Assembly (NCBI RefSeq): GCF_001428045.1
Contig: NZ_LMSD01000001.1
Coordinates: forward strand, 558,001 to 622,000
Length of the DNA: 64,000 bases
Source: Paenibacillus sp. Soil750
Lineage (GTDB): Bacteria > Bacillota > Bacilli > Paenibacillales > NBRC-103111
Direction of reading: 5' to 3'
Both the position numbers and the translations under genes were made by a program. Shown one piece after another: positions 35,869 to 44,180 of this stretch. Every line of letters starts with the position of its first letter. Positions within the stretch are counted from its first letter, which is position 1. The notes under the pieces are model-generated. The model worked only from the letters and a program-made list of their open reading frames with translations. It made no database searches and was not told where the DNA came from.

Positions 35869-38307
35869 ATGTTCTTCCTAGATGACAAAAAGGGAAAATC
35901 GAATGCGACAGACGTAAGCAACGAGGAGAATCATACGAACGGTAAGTCGAATGAGGCCATCAGTAGACGTAAAGTTTTGGCAACGATAGGGCTTGGCGGC
36001 GTCATGTTGGCTGGCAGTGTCTTAGGCCCCCGATTCGCATCGGCGGATAATGGGTCGTCGAACGACAAAGATGGCAAAGACGATAAAGACAGTAAGGACG
36101 GCGATCGCGTACTGCAAGTTATCAATGTGGCTGAACTAAAATCACTCCCAATGGGTCAGATGAAAGACGGCCAGCATGTGTTCGTTGGCGGTTACAACAA
36201 GAGCGGTGACGGAGGCGGCAAACTGGTTCGGTTTGTAGCGGACAGTACCAAAGCTGACAATGGCGGTACCGTTCACAGGTTGACGAATGGCGGCAATGGA
36301 CGCGAGCAGTATGATGCAGCTAAGGGAGTCAAGCCACCCAAAGGAGAAGGTTGCTTTGAAGTCGTACATCAGGGAGTAGGCGACTTCCGGTGGTTTGGCA
36401 TTTTCGACAAGAGTATAAATGCAGATGTTGCGCTGGATGTGTTGATCAACGATTTAACGATTCACCGTGTCGAAGCGCACTCAGACCTTAATTTCATAAA
36501 GCGCCATGTGTATCACCGCAGCGATATCGAAATTGATTTCCACGGCCACACCGTCACGACCGAGGGGATCGAACTGAACACGTTGGATAACCCCTTCGGA
36601 GCGGTCATGTTTTTCCAAGGTGTCGCAACTGGTGTGACGCAAACGGTTACGTTAACGGAAGATATATCTGAATATTCAGATATATTTGAAGTGGCTGATT
36701 CATCGATGTTTGAAGTGGATAGCTGGTGGCACGCGCAGATTAAGAACAACGCGGCTGGCGGTGCTCAACGTGAACTAGATTACCTGATCAAAGTGACCGA
36801 AATTCTCGATGCCACCCACGTCAGGTTTAACTATAAGCTCGGTTGGCTGCTTGCAAAGGGGCGTCCGATTACATATAAAAAAGTGAATCCTGCCTTCCGG
36901 TGCCATGTGCGCAACATGAATTTTATCGGTATACCTGTGCCGCCTAACGGCACTAGTCTCAGGCCATTTCCGACATGGGATCAGATTGGTTCGAATCCGG
37001 TCGCTTATGAATTCGCTGTAGAATGCGATGCATCGGGTATCAAGGCTAGCAAAGTATTCTGGCCTGTCGTTATGCGGAGATACAATACGCATTATGTGAC
37101 AGAACGCTGCCAATTGATGAACCCAGAAGAACGCGATTGGGGCGGAACTGGCTATTTGACGCAGCAGATCAACGTGTTGTATGGGCATATCCGAGATTGC
37201 AATACGAGCAATGCACGTCACTTGAATGATTTTACCTGTGCAGCTTATTGTATGGTTGAGAACTGTCACGGTGATGGCGATGAGTACGGTCCGTTCGTTA
37301 CGCACGGTCAATACGAACATGATCTGACTTACATCAACAACTCTGGGCTTTTATCATTTGCAAACAGCGGCACGACCTGGGGGGACAGCGCGAAGCGTGT
37401 GACCGTTAAGAAGCATATCGCATCGCGAATTGTCGCGAGCAAGCGGTTAACTGACTTGACACTTGAGGATTGCCATGCCGTCGTTACGTACACCAAACCT
37501 GGTGTGAAAATGGCTAATTCAGGTTCATTCTGGGTGAATATGGATGGCTTGCAGATGAGAGGCTGTACGGCGCAAGAGATGGTGACGATATCCAAAGGCT
37601 CCTCGCGTGCCAAAAGGAAGAACATCATCGATAGCTGCTCCTTCGGCATGCTGAAGGGCTACGAAATCGCCCGTCCGATCCGCAGTGGAACGACCCAAGT
37701 AGGATATACGCCGAGCAACGGTGAACTCACTATTCTTAACAGTGAATTCTACAATATTGAAGAGGTCACACTCGGAAGCATTAATAAACTTACACTCATT
37801 AATACGTGGTTCAAAGGCCTCCCTCAAGTAGGAGGTACTGTGAAGGTTGGTACGCGTGAAATTATCATGCAAGGTGGCGGTCTCGTGGATTGCTGCTTCT
37901 TGCTCACCGGTGCTTGGGATAAGGTGGGAGATGTCAACAATCCGAAGAATAAGCCTGACCAATGGATCACCATTGACGGCAGTGCGATATTCAGCGGAGT
38001 AAATGGTGAGAAGGCGTTTTTGAAAAGTGTAGATGCAACGAATGTCGTTACTTGGAATTTCGGAAACTGTACGAGTGTTGCCTCGGATGCTAGTACAGCA
38101 CATTTCTCCATTCAAGGTGGGATGAATAAATTGAAAGCGATCGGCTCTCAATTTACTGGAGGGAAGTATGAAGTGTCGGCTGACGCATTTGGCAACGGTA
38201 CCTACTTCTTCATGACTTCTTGCGTGGAAGAAGGCGTCAATCGGACTGCACTTCCAGCAGAAAGTGATACGGTGAAACATAGTGTAGGCAATTTATCGAT
38301 TTCTTGA
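35869..38307 (+). CDS. Tat-exported beta-helix protein
   Basis: An 812-aa protein. The N terminus carries a long polar region and the twin-arginine signal SRRKVLATIGLGGVMLAGSV (Arg33-Arg34) ending near FASADNG, then a Lys/Asp-rich linker. From about residue 80 it parallels the signal-less protein at 26084: the entry module GDGGGKLVRF / ADNGGTVH / GDFRWFGIF, then the beta-helix with ARHLNDFTCAAYCMVENCHG and THGQYEHDLTYI. It has an extra insertion after the entry module. Tat export suggests it folds, perhaps with a metal or cofactor, before leaving the cell. The likely role is an extracellular polysaccharide lyase/hydrolase. GAGGAG lies 10 nt before the ATG. Confidence 0.8.
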   Translation: MFFLDDKKGKSNATDVSNEENHTNGKSNEAISRRKVLATIGLGGVMLAGSVLGPRFASADNGSSNDKDGKDDKDSKDGDRVLQVINVAELKSLPMGQMKDGQHVFVGGYNKSGDGGGKLVRFVADSTKADNGGTVHRLTNGGNGREQYDAAKGVKPPKGEGCFEVVHQGVGDFRWFGIFDKSINADVALDVLINDLTIHRVEAHSDLNFIKRHVYHRSDIEIDFHGHTVTTEGIELNTLDNPFGAVMFFQGVATGVTQTVTLTEDISEYSDIFEVADSSMFEVDSWWHAQIKNNAAGGAQRELDYLIKVTEILDATHVRFNYKLGWLLAKGRPITYKKVNPAFRCHVRNMNFIGIPVPPNGTSLRPFPTWDQIGSNPVAYEFAVECDASGIKASKVFWPVVMRRYNTHYVTERCQLMNPEERDWGGTGYLTQQINVLYGHIRDCNTSNARHLNDFTCAAYCMVENCHGDGDEYGPFVTHGQYEHDLTYINNSGLLSFANSGTTWGDSAKRVTVKKHIASRIVASKRLTDLTLEDCHAVVTYTKPGVKMANSGSFWVNMDGLQMRGCTAQEMVTISKGSSRAKRKNIIDSCSFGMLKGYEIARPIRSGTTQVGYTPSNGELTILNSEFYNIEEVTLGSINKLTLINTWFKGLPQVGGTVKVGTREIIMQGGGLVDCCFLLTGAWDKVGDVNNPKNKPDQWITIDGSAIFSGVNGEKAFLKSVDATNVVTWNFGNCTSVASDASTAHFSIQGGMNKLKAIGSQFTGGKYEVSADAFGNGTYFFMTSCVEEGVNRTALPAESDTVKHSVGNLSIS

Positions 38308-38396
38308 TAGTAGGCATAAGAAAAACAGGCAGAATTAATGGAATGAAGGGTTTCATCGCATATCCGGTAACGTTATGTTGTGAAACCTGATGTACA

Positions 38397-38427
38397 TTGA
38401 CATGTGATGGTGGGTCGTTGCTATAAT
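38397..38427 (+). promoter_or_regulatory. Extended -10 promoter of the GntR-SBP regulator
   Basis: TTGACA (38397-38402), a 19-bp spacer, then TGCTATAAT with TATAAT at 38422-38427. The spacer is long, but the extended -10 compensates. Confidence 0.6.
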
Positions 38428-38505
38428 ACAAATAACAATGCAGATACAGGATGTGCCCATGTTTCCTGATCTTGTCAGTGTATCGGATGGAAATGAGGTT
38501 TATAG

Positions 38506-39885
38506 ATGGAAAAACGGACAACTCGCAGCTCATCTCGCACGCGCCTGAGCGAACTCGTCAACACATTGAGAGAAGATATTTTGACAGGAAAGCGGCCGGT
38601 AGGGGAATATTTACCTTCCGAGAAAACATTCGCCGCGGAATACAATTTAAGCAATCAATCGGTACGAAAAGGGCTGGACGTTCTGGTTGCAGAGGGACTT
38701 ATTGAGAAAATCCCTCGTGTCGGAACCAAGGTTGTCGGTGCTCCTGAAGGCGCTTTCGTCACAGTGAAGCTTGGCTTCCATAGCTCCGTTACGGATGAGG
38801 CGGATATCCACAGGCTGCTATCCAGTTTTCAAAAGGAAAACCCACATATTCGGGTGCAAGCTGTTCCTACTTCAAGCAATAATTACAGTTATATCAGCGA
38901 GTACTTGTCCAGCGGTCTTCTCGACGTGGTCATGATGAACTTTAAGGATTTTCAGGAATGTGTAGAAATGGGTGAAGAAGGTATGCTGGAGCCGACGGAA
39001 CGGAATCCAGAACTGTATTCATTCTTATCGGATGCTTTTGTGGCAGATGGTCGTCAGCTTGTGCAACCTTTTATTTATTCACCGCTTATTCTTTGTTATA
39101 ACCGGGAACATTTCCATGAGGCGAACTTGCCGGAGCCGGATAGCAGCTGGCAGTGGAAGGATCTGATCACCTATTCGTCAAAACTGGCGATTCCAAATGA
39201 ACGCCTCGGTTTTCACTGTGACTTGTATTCGCCAAATCGTTGGCCACTGCTTCTGTTGCAGACAGGCGGGAAGTTCGAGCGTCATGAAGATGGCAGACTT
39301 AAACTTGCTGGTACAGCTATGATGGATGCACTTCGCTATTGTGGTGAGATGAAGCACAGTATTCCTTCTTTATCAGAAGGCATTACAACGGGTGAATCCG
39401 AGCTGCTCTTAGCCAAAGGCAAAGCGTCGATCATCATGACCAGTTACTTCTACTTAAATTACTTACTCGGTGAGAGGCTGTCCTTTGACATTGCCCCTGT
39501 ACCGCATTTTGGTACACCGATGACGATGCTGCTTAACACGGGACTTGCTGTTAATCGGAAGTCACAAGTGAAGGACGCGGCGGTCAAGTTAGTGGAATAT
39601 CTAACTAGCTATAAGGCCCAACTTTTCGTTCGTCAGCACACGTACAGTCTTCCCGCCAGAAAATCTGCCGCAGAGTGGGTCGGGGAAGAGAAACGCTATC
39701 TGCCGTCCAGATTTTCACTATTTCGCGAGACGATACCTGGTTTTCGATATTTCACGGATTTAGCTATAAGTGCAAGCGAGTTATCAGGTATAAACCAAGA
39801 ACTCAAAATGTATTGGGCAGGCTTGGAAACGGAAGAGGTATTGTGTTCTCATATCGAAGAGCGTCTAACCGTTAGTTCTGTGTGA
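38506..39885 (+). CDS. GntR winged helix fused to a sugar-binding-protein domain
   Basis: A 459-aa protein. Residues 1-75 form a GntR helix-turn-helix (LVNTLREDILTGKRPVGEYL, then SEKTFAAEYNLSNQSVRKGL and RVGTKVV). From about residue 85 to the end it is a family-1 extracellular solute-binding fold (TVKLGFHSSVTDEADIHRLL, QPFIYSPLILCYNREHF, AKGKASIIMTSYFYLNY). It has no signal peptide, so the sugar-binding fold serves as an intracellular ligand sensor. It is probably the local regulator of the transporter/beta-helix operon or of the downstream tatA-amidohydrolase genes. GAGG lies 8 nt before the ATG. Confidence 0.9.
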   Translation: MEKRTTRSSSRTRLSELVNTLREDILTGKRPVGEYLPSEKTFAAEYNLSNQSVRKGLDVLVAEGLIEKIPRVGTKVVGAPEGAFVTVKLGFHSSVTDEADIHRLLSSFQKENPHIRVQAVPTSSNNYSYISEYLSSGLLDVVMMNFKDFQECVEMGEEGMLEPTERNPELYSFLSDAFVADGRQLVQPFIYSPLILCYNREHFHEANLPEPDSSWQWKDLITYSSKLAIPNERLGFHCDLYSPNRWPLLLLQTGGKFERHEDGRLKLAGTAMMDALRYCGEMKHSIPSLSEGITTGESELLLAKGKASIIMTSYFYLNYLLGERLSFDIAPVPHFGTPMTMLLNTGLAVNRKSQVKDAAVKLVEYLTSYKAQLFVRQHTYSLPARKSAAEWVGEEKRYLPSRFSLFRETIPGFRYFTDLAISASELSGINQELKMYWAGLETEEVLCSHIEERLTVSSV

Positions 39886-39947
39886 GAACAGCATCCAATC
39901 ACGAACGTTGTCGTTCAAAAGTTGTCTAACCAGAAGGAGTGAGTTAT

Positions 39948-40160
39948 GTGCCGCATTTTAGTGCTTCAACTATTATGTTACTAATTATAACTGCACTGGT
40001 ATTGTTCGGTCCCAAGAAGCTGCCTGAATTAGGTCGTGCGTTTGGCAAGACCTTAAGGGAGTTCAAGAAAGGAACCAAGGGCTTCATGGAGGATGATGAG
40101 ACACACCCTTCCCTGCAGTCACGTAAGGATTCTCACATGGATGAGGCCAATAAACGATAA
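39948..40160 (+). CDS. tatA: Twin-arginine translocase subunit TatA
   Basis: A 70-aa protein with one membrane helix (TIMLLIITALVLFGPKKLPELG), the FGPKKLPELGRAFGKT hinge and amphipathic helix, and a charged tail. That is the standard TatA architecture. The start is GTG 39948, 8 nt after AAGGAG. It lies 62 nt after the GntR-SBP gene and 1.6 kb after a Tat-signal protein, so it may be a dedicated pore subunit for that cargo. No tatC is in the window. Confidence 0.93.
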   Translation: MPHFSASTIMLLIITALVLFGPKKLPELGRAFGKTLREFKKGTKGFMEDDETHPSLQSRKDSHMDEANKR

Positions 40161-40304
40161 ATAATTCCCTTTAAAATATAGCAATGAAACAGATCGACTC
40201 GATAGGGCTATTGCCGGATGGAGTACGGTCTCTTTCCGATGCCATAAAAACGGCATTAACGCATTTTTGAAAGACTACATGTTAGCTAAAAGGTGGTGCA
40301 GAAG

Positions 40305-41153
40305 ATGATTTTTGATTGTCATACACATTTATTTCTTCCCGGTCAAACCAATGGCCCCTTCCTAGCTGCGGTAAAGCGCAGTTGGGGAGAGGATATGGAT
40401 ATCATCGCTACGCCAGAGATGCATGAAGAAAATATACGTGCTTTTGATGGGGCTATCGTGCTTGCTTTTGACGCTCCTGCTACCGGCATCCAAGTACCTA
40501 ATCAGGTTGTTGCTGAGTATGTAACTAAGCATCGTGGACGATTATTCGGCTTTGCAAGCATCGACCCAAACAGGCCAGCTGCGGATCGGCTGCTAGAAGA
40601 GGCTATCAAGGAATATGGCCTTAGCGGACTTAAACTGGGGCCGATTTATCAGAATTTTTACCCTGGTGAGCAACGTCATTTTGAGTTGTATGCCAAAGCG
40701 GATGAATTGGGATTGCCCATTATGTGGCATCAAGGCACCTCTTTTGTACCCGAAGGATACCTCGATGCGTCCAGGCCAGCAGCATTAGATCCAATAGCCC
40801 GCGCATTTCCTAATCTGAAAATGGTTATTGCACATATGGGTCATCCTTGGGTGGATGAATGTATTGCTGTAGTTCGCAAAAATGCCAATATGTATATGGA
40901 TTTATCGGCATTAGGTTCACGACCATGGCAGTTCTATAACGCACTCGTTTCAGCCATGGAGTATGGGGTCACACATAAGATTTTATTCGGCTCCGATTAT
41001 CCTTTCTTCAGCACACAACAAACCATTGACTTGTTTCGGAATATTAATCACTTGGTTGAAGGTACGAAGATGCCGCACATTCCAGAGCAGATCATCGAAG
41101 ACATCATTCATCGCAACACGCCAGAGATACTCGGCCTGACCGCATCCCTATAA
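40305..41153 (+). CDS. Amidohydrolase-2 family hydrolase (lactonase-like)
   Basis: A 282-aa TIM-barrel metal hydrolase. The metal motif HxH is in MIFDCHTHLF, later ligands are in IMWHQG and IAHMGHPWV, and the catalytic Asp is in GSDYPF. Members include sugar lactonases (fuconolactonase type) and decarboxylases. ATG 40305 follows AGGTGG by 8 nt and starts at the metal motif. It is followed at 26-nt spacing by the aminotransferase. With the dehydratase and FAH-type hydrolase it suggests a lactone-opening step. Confidence 0.88.
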   Translation: MIFDCHTHLFLPGQTNGPFLAAVKRSWGEDMDIIATPEMHEENIRAFDGAIVLAFDAPATGIQVPNQVVAEYVTKHRGRLFGFASIDPNRPAADRLLEEAIKEYGLSGLKLGPIYQNFYPGEQRHFELYAKADELGLPIMWHQGTSFVPEGYLDASRPAALDPIARAFPNLKMVIAHMGHPWVDECIAVVRKNANMYMDLSALGSRPWQFYNALVSAMEYGVTHKILFGSDYPFFSTQQTIDLFRNINHLVEGTKMPHIPEQIIEDIIHRNTPEILGLTASL

Positions 41154-41179
41154 TAAATCATTTTCAGGAGGTATGAGAT

Positions 41180-42469
41180 ATGTCAAAGAATATTGAGCTG
41201 TATGAGGAATCGAAATTATACTCGCCAGGTGGGGTACATACGTCCATTCGTAACGTGAATCCTATGAAGGTGTTTACGAAAGGTGAGGGCGCTTATATTT
41301 ATGATGCAGATGGCAAGAAATACATCGATTATCAAGGTGCATTTGGCCCGATTATTTTGGGGCACAGCCATCCCTACGTCAATCGTAAAGTGATTGAAGC
41401 CATTGAACGAACGGATTTGTACGGCGTCGGCTGTACGGATCTAGAAGTAGAATTAGCTCGTAAAATTTGTACGCACGTCCCTTCGTCAGAACAAGTGCTT
41501 TTTTGTAATTCAGGATCTGAAGCCACCTACCATGCGATTCGTTTAACCCGTGCGATTACAGGACGTAACAAGCTGATCAAATTTCAAGGCTGCTATCACG
41601 GCTGGCACGATTATGTCGCACGTAACATGCTTAGTTCTTGGGATATGATTGGCAAAAGGGATCCGGGCTCTGCTGGTATGTTAGATGAAGCGATTGATAA
41701 TACCTTAGTTTGTACATTTAATGATCTGGATGATGTTGAAAGGACCTTCCGTGAGAATAAAGGGCAAATCGCATCGTTGATTGTTGAGCCGATTCCCCAT
41801 AACATCGGTTGCGTAATGCCGCAGCCTGGCTTCTTGGAAGGGCTTCGTGAGCTTTGCACCGCACATGGAGCACTGCTTATCTTTGATGAAGTAATTACAG
41901 GCTTCCGCCATGATATTGGCGGTTATCAGAAGGTTGCTGGCGTTACACCTGATTTGACAACGATGGGTAAAGCGATGGCGAATGGTTATCCGATCGCCGC
42001 TGTAGCGGGTAAACGTGAATATATGCAGCGTTTCAATACGTACCCAGGTGGAGATGTGTGGTTTGCAGGCACCTATAACGGGCACTCCGTAGGCACGGCA
42101 GCTTCAATTGCAACACTGGAACTGATGGAGAACGAACCGGTACATGAGCATATTTTCCGGTTGGGCGAGAAGATGCGTTCGGGCATACGTGGCATTCATG
42201 AACGACTTGGCATCGAGGCTTATGTGGCAGGTTTTGGTTCCGTATGGACGACATACTTTATGAATAGCGAGCCGAAGAACTACTCGGATTTGCAGCAAAA
42301 TGATGCAGAGCTATACGTAACCTATCGTAAGAAGTTGATCGAGAAGGGCATCTTCAAAATGCCGATGAACATTAAACGCAATCATATTAGTTACTCTCAT
42401 ACCGATGAGGACGTCGACACAACACTTACGATCATCGAGTCCGTGTTGAAGGAACTTGTTAATCAATAA
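41180..42469 (+). CDS. Class-III aminotransferase (glutamate-1-semialdehyde aminomutase-like)
   Basis: A 429-aa PLP enzyme. The PLP lysine is Lys264 in TTMGKAMANGYP, with Asp236 in IFDEVITGFR and the phosphate-site segment CNSGSEATYHAIR. It resembles HemL but sits in a catabolic cluster without other haem genes. It also lacks a clear reason for tetrapyrrole synthesis, so a transaminase acting on a keto- or amino-sugar or amino acid intermediate is more likely. AGGAGG lies upstream; 24 nt separate it from the FAH gene. Confidence 0.88.
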   Translation: MSKNIELYEESKLYSPGGVHTSIRNVNPMKVFTKGEGAYIYDADGKKYIDYQGAFGPIILGHSHPYVNRKVIEAIERTDLYGVGCTDLEVELARKICTHVPSSEQVLFCNSGSEATYHAIRLTRAITGRNKLIKFQGCYHGWHDYVARNMLSSWDMIGKRDPGSAGMLDEAIDNTLVCTFNDLDDVERTFRENKGQIASLIVEPIPHNIGCVMPQPGFLEGLRELCTAHGALLIFDEVITGFRHDIGGYQKVAGVTPDLTTMGKAMANGYPIAAVAGKREYMQRFNTYPGGDVWFAGTYNGHSVGTAASIATLELMENEPVHEHIFRLGEKMRSGIRGIHERLGIEAYVAGFGSVWTTYFMNSEPKNYSDLQQNDAELYVTYRKKLIEKGIFKMPMNIKRNHISYSHTDEDVDTTLTIIESVLKELVNQ

Positions 42470-42493
42470 TCTAATGATAGGAGTATACGGCAC

Positions 42494-43396
42494 ATGAAAT
42501 TCCTTTCGTTTCTTCATAAAGGTGACTACCGATTAGGTGTCAAAATAGAGCAAGGTGTGGTCGATGTTGTGGCGGCACTCTCCGCAGTTACGGAAGAGAA
42601 AGCAATTCCGACAACCATCCATGAGGTTATTTATGGCGGTGCCGAGGCTTTGAACCATCTGCTTTCATTTATAGAATGGGTCCTTGTTTCGGATGCAGAT
42701 CAAACCGCTTATCTATTGGATGAATCTACATTAACCCTTGGGCCCTGCGTCACGCATCCGAATAAAATCATATGCGTGGGACTTAATTATCGCAGACATG
42801 CGGAGGAAACGAATGCACAAATCCCGCAATTTCCCATTCTGTTCAACAAGTTCAATAACGCCTTAGCGAGTCATGGGGAGGACATTTCGTTACCTAAGGT
42901 TTCGGAGAAAGTGGATTATGAAGCGGAATTAGCCATTGTCATTGGTAAAACAGCGAAATATATTTCGAAGGAACAAGCACTTTCTCACGTCTTTGGGTAC
43001 TGTAATGCGAATGATTTGTCTGCCCGCGATTTACAGGTAAGGACGCAGCAATGGCTATTGGGGAAATCGTGTGATCAATTTGCGCCTATCGGTCCCTATA
43101 TTGTGACAGCTGATGAAATTGGCAACCCGAACGATCTTGAGATTAAAACGGTTGTAAATGGAGAGGTAAGACAGCACTCGAATACTTCGGATATGATCTT
43201 CCATTGCGATGAAATCGTCAGCTACATTTCACAGCATATGACGTTAATGCCGGGAGATATCATTTTAACAGGGACACCTGAGGGTGTTGTTTTAGGGTAT
43301 CCGCCAGACAAACAGGTATATTTGAAAGATGGGGATATCGTGACGATTGAGATTGAGAAACTCGGAGCACTGACCAATCGGATGGTGGCGGAGTAA
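42494..43396 (+). CDS. Fumarylacetoacetate hydrolase-family protein
   Basis: A 300-aa protein with an N-terminal FAHD1-like lid domain (KFLSFLHKGDYRLGVKIEQG) and the FAH barrel: KIICVGLNYRRHAEETNAQI, metal-binding glutamates in KVDYEAELAIVIG, and the C-terminal GDIILTGTPEGVVLG. Family members hydrolyse or hydrate 2,4-diketo acids, including diketo-deoxy sugar acids at the end of the L-fucose and L-rhamnose oxidative routes. That fits the dehydratase and lactonase-like genes nearby. It is the last gene before a strong terminator. Confidence 0.92.
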   Translation: MKFLSFLHKGDYRLGVKIEQGVVDVVAALSAVTEEKAIPTTIHEVIYGGAEALNHLLSFIEWVLVSDADQTAYLLDESTLTLGPCVTHPNKIICVGLNYRRHAEETNAQIPQFPILFNKFNNALASHGEDISLPKVSEKVDYEAELAIVIGKTAKYISKEQALSHVFGYCNANDLSARDLQVRTQQWLLGKSCDQFAPIGPYIVTADEIGNPNDLEIKTVVNGEVRQHSNTSDMIFHCDEIVSYISQHMTLMPGDIILTGTPEGVVLGYPPDKQVYLKDGDIVTIEIEKLGALTNRMVAE

Positions 43397-43456
43397 GGAA
43401 ATGGGACTGTCCCACGAGTAGTGTAGACTACTTAGGAGACAGTCCCGTTTCTTTTT
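43397..43456 (+). terminator. Terminator of the saccharide locus
   Basis: GAAATGGGACTGTC pairs with GACAGTCCCGTTTC, with an inner AGTAGT/ACTACT stem, and is followed by five T. Confidence 0.9.
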
Positions 43457-43474
43457 ATAATCTATGTAATCTGA

Positions 43475-44032
43475 TTAGGCCAATAATTTCAAAAACTCCC
43501 GCATAAAGCCTGGTAAATCCGGCCATGCATGACCGCTGACGAGTTTCCCATCGACATGAAGCGTATCGGTTGTATAGGTCGCTCCAAGTGCTTCAACATC
43601 CAAGCGACATGCGTTATACGCCGTTAATGTGCGCCCCTCGAAAAGGGATCTGTCTTTCAGAGCGGCGAATACTTGTGCACCATGGCAGATGGCACCGATC
43701 GGCTTATCCGCTTCAAGGAAATGACGAAGGATGCGTGGAACATCTTCACTCGAACGAATATATTCGGGAGCTCTACCGCCCGGAATGATGAGTCCATCGA
43801 ACTGGCTGGGATCAACATCGGCGAAAGCGACGTGGGAGGGAAGCAGATGCCCAGGTTTCTCGGTATACGTTTCCCAATCTTCAACAAAATCGTGAACGAC
43901 GGTACGAAGTACTTTCTTCGTAGGAGATGCGATAACAGCTTCGTATCCCTCCTCTAGTACACGGTAATAGGGATAGTATACTTCCAATACTTCTACAGCA
44001 TCACCAGTTAGAAATAAGATCCTTTTGGACAT
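43475..44032 (-). CDS. DJ-1/PfpI-family protein
   Basis: A 185-aa class-I amidotransferase-like protein with the nucleophile elbow GAICHGAQVF (Cys116-His117), Glu16 region DAVEVLEVYYPYYR and IIPGGRAPEYIR. The family includes glyoxalase III/deglycase-like stress proteins and proteases. ATG 44032 has AAGGAG 8 nt upstream. It is transcribed towards the saccharide locus and is probably monocistronic. Confidence 0.92.
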   Translation of the reverse strand: MSKRILFLTGDAVEVLEVYYPYYRVLEEGYEAVIASPTKKVLRTVVHDFVEDWETYTEKPGHLLPSHVAFADVDPSQFDGLIIPGGRAPEYIRSSEDVPRILRHFLEADKPIGAICHGAQVFAALKDRSLFEGRTLTAYNACRLDVEALGATYTTDTLHVDGKLVSGHAWPDLPGFMREFLKLLA

Positions 44033-44135
44033 AAAATCACTCCTTGGTAATAGTTGGTAATTCATATTTAATTATGAACAAACCTGGTTTTCTTGTATAC
44101 GGGTGGAATTTGAGATGAATTGTCGAATTGGATGA

Positions 44136-44144
44136 TGTTATAAT
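44136..44144 (+). promoter_or_regulatory. Extended -10 promoter of thyA-folA
   Basis: TGTTATAAT forms a TGn-TATAAT element 36 nt before thyA. No good -35 box is visible at 17 bp. Confidence 0.5.
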
Positions 44145-44180
44145 AGAAGATATGTCGAAAATGTGGGGAATGATTAAATT

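Noticed and set aside
37525..38280. 251-codon minus-strand frame inside the Tat beta-helix gene
   Set aside because: It is an antisense shadow with no domain features; the plus-strand gene is supported by its Tat signal and its paralogue.
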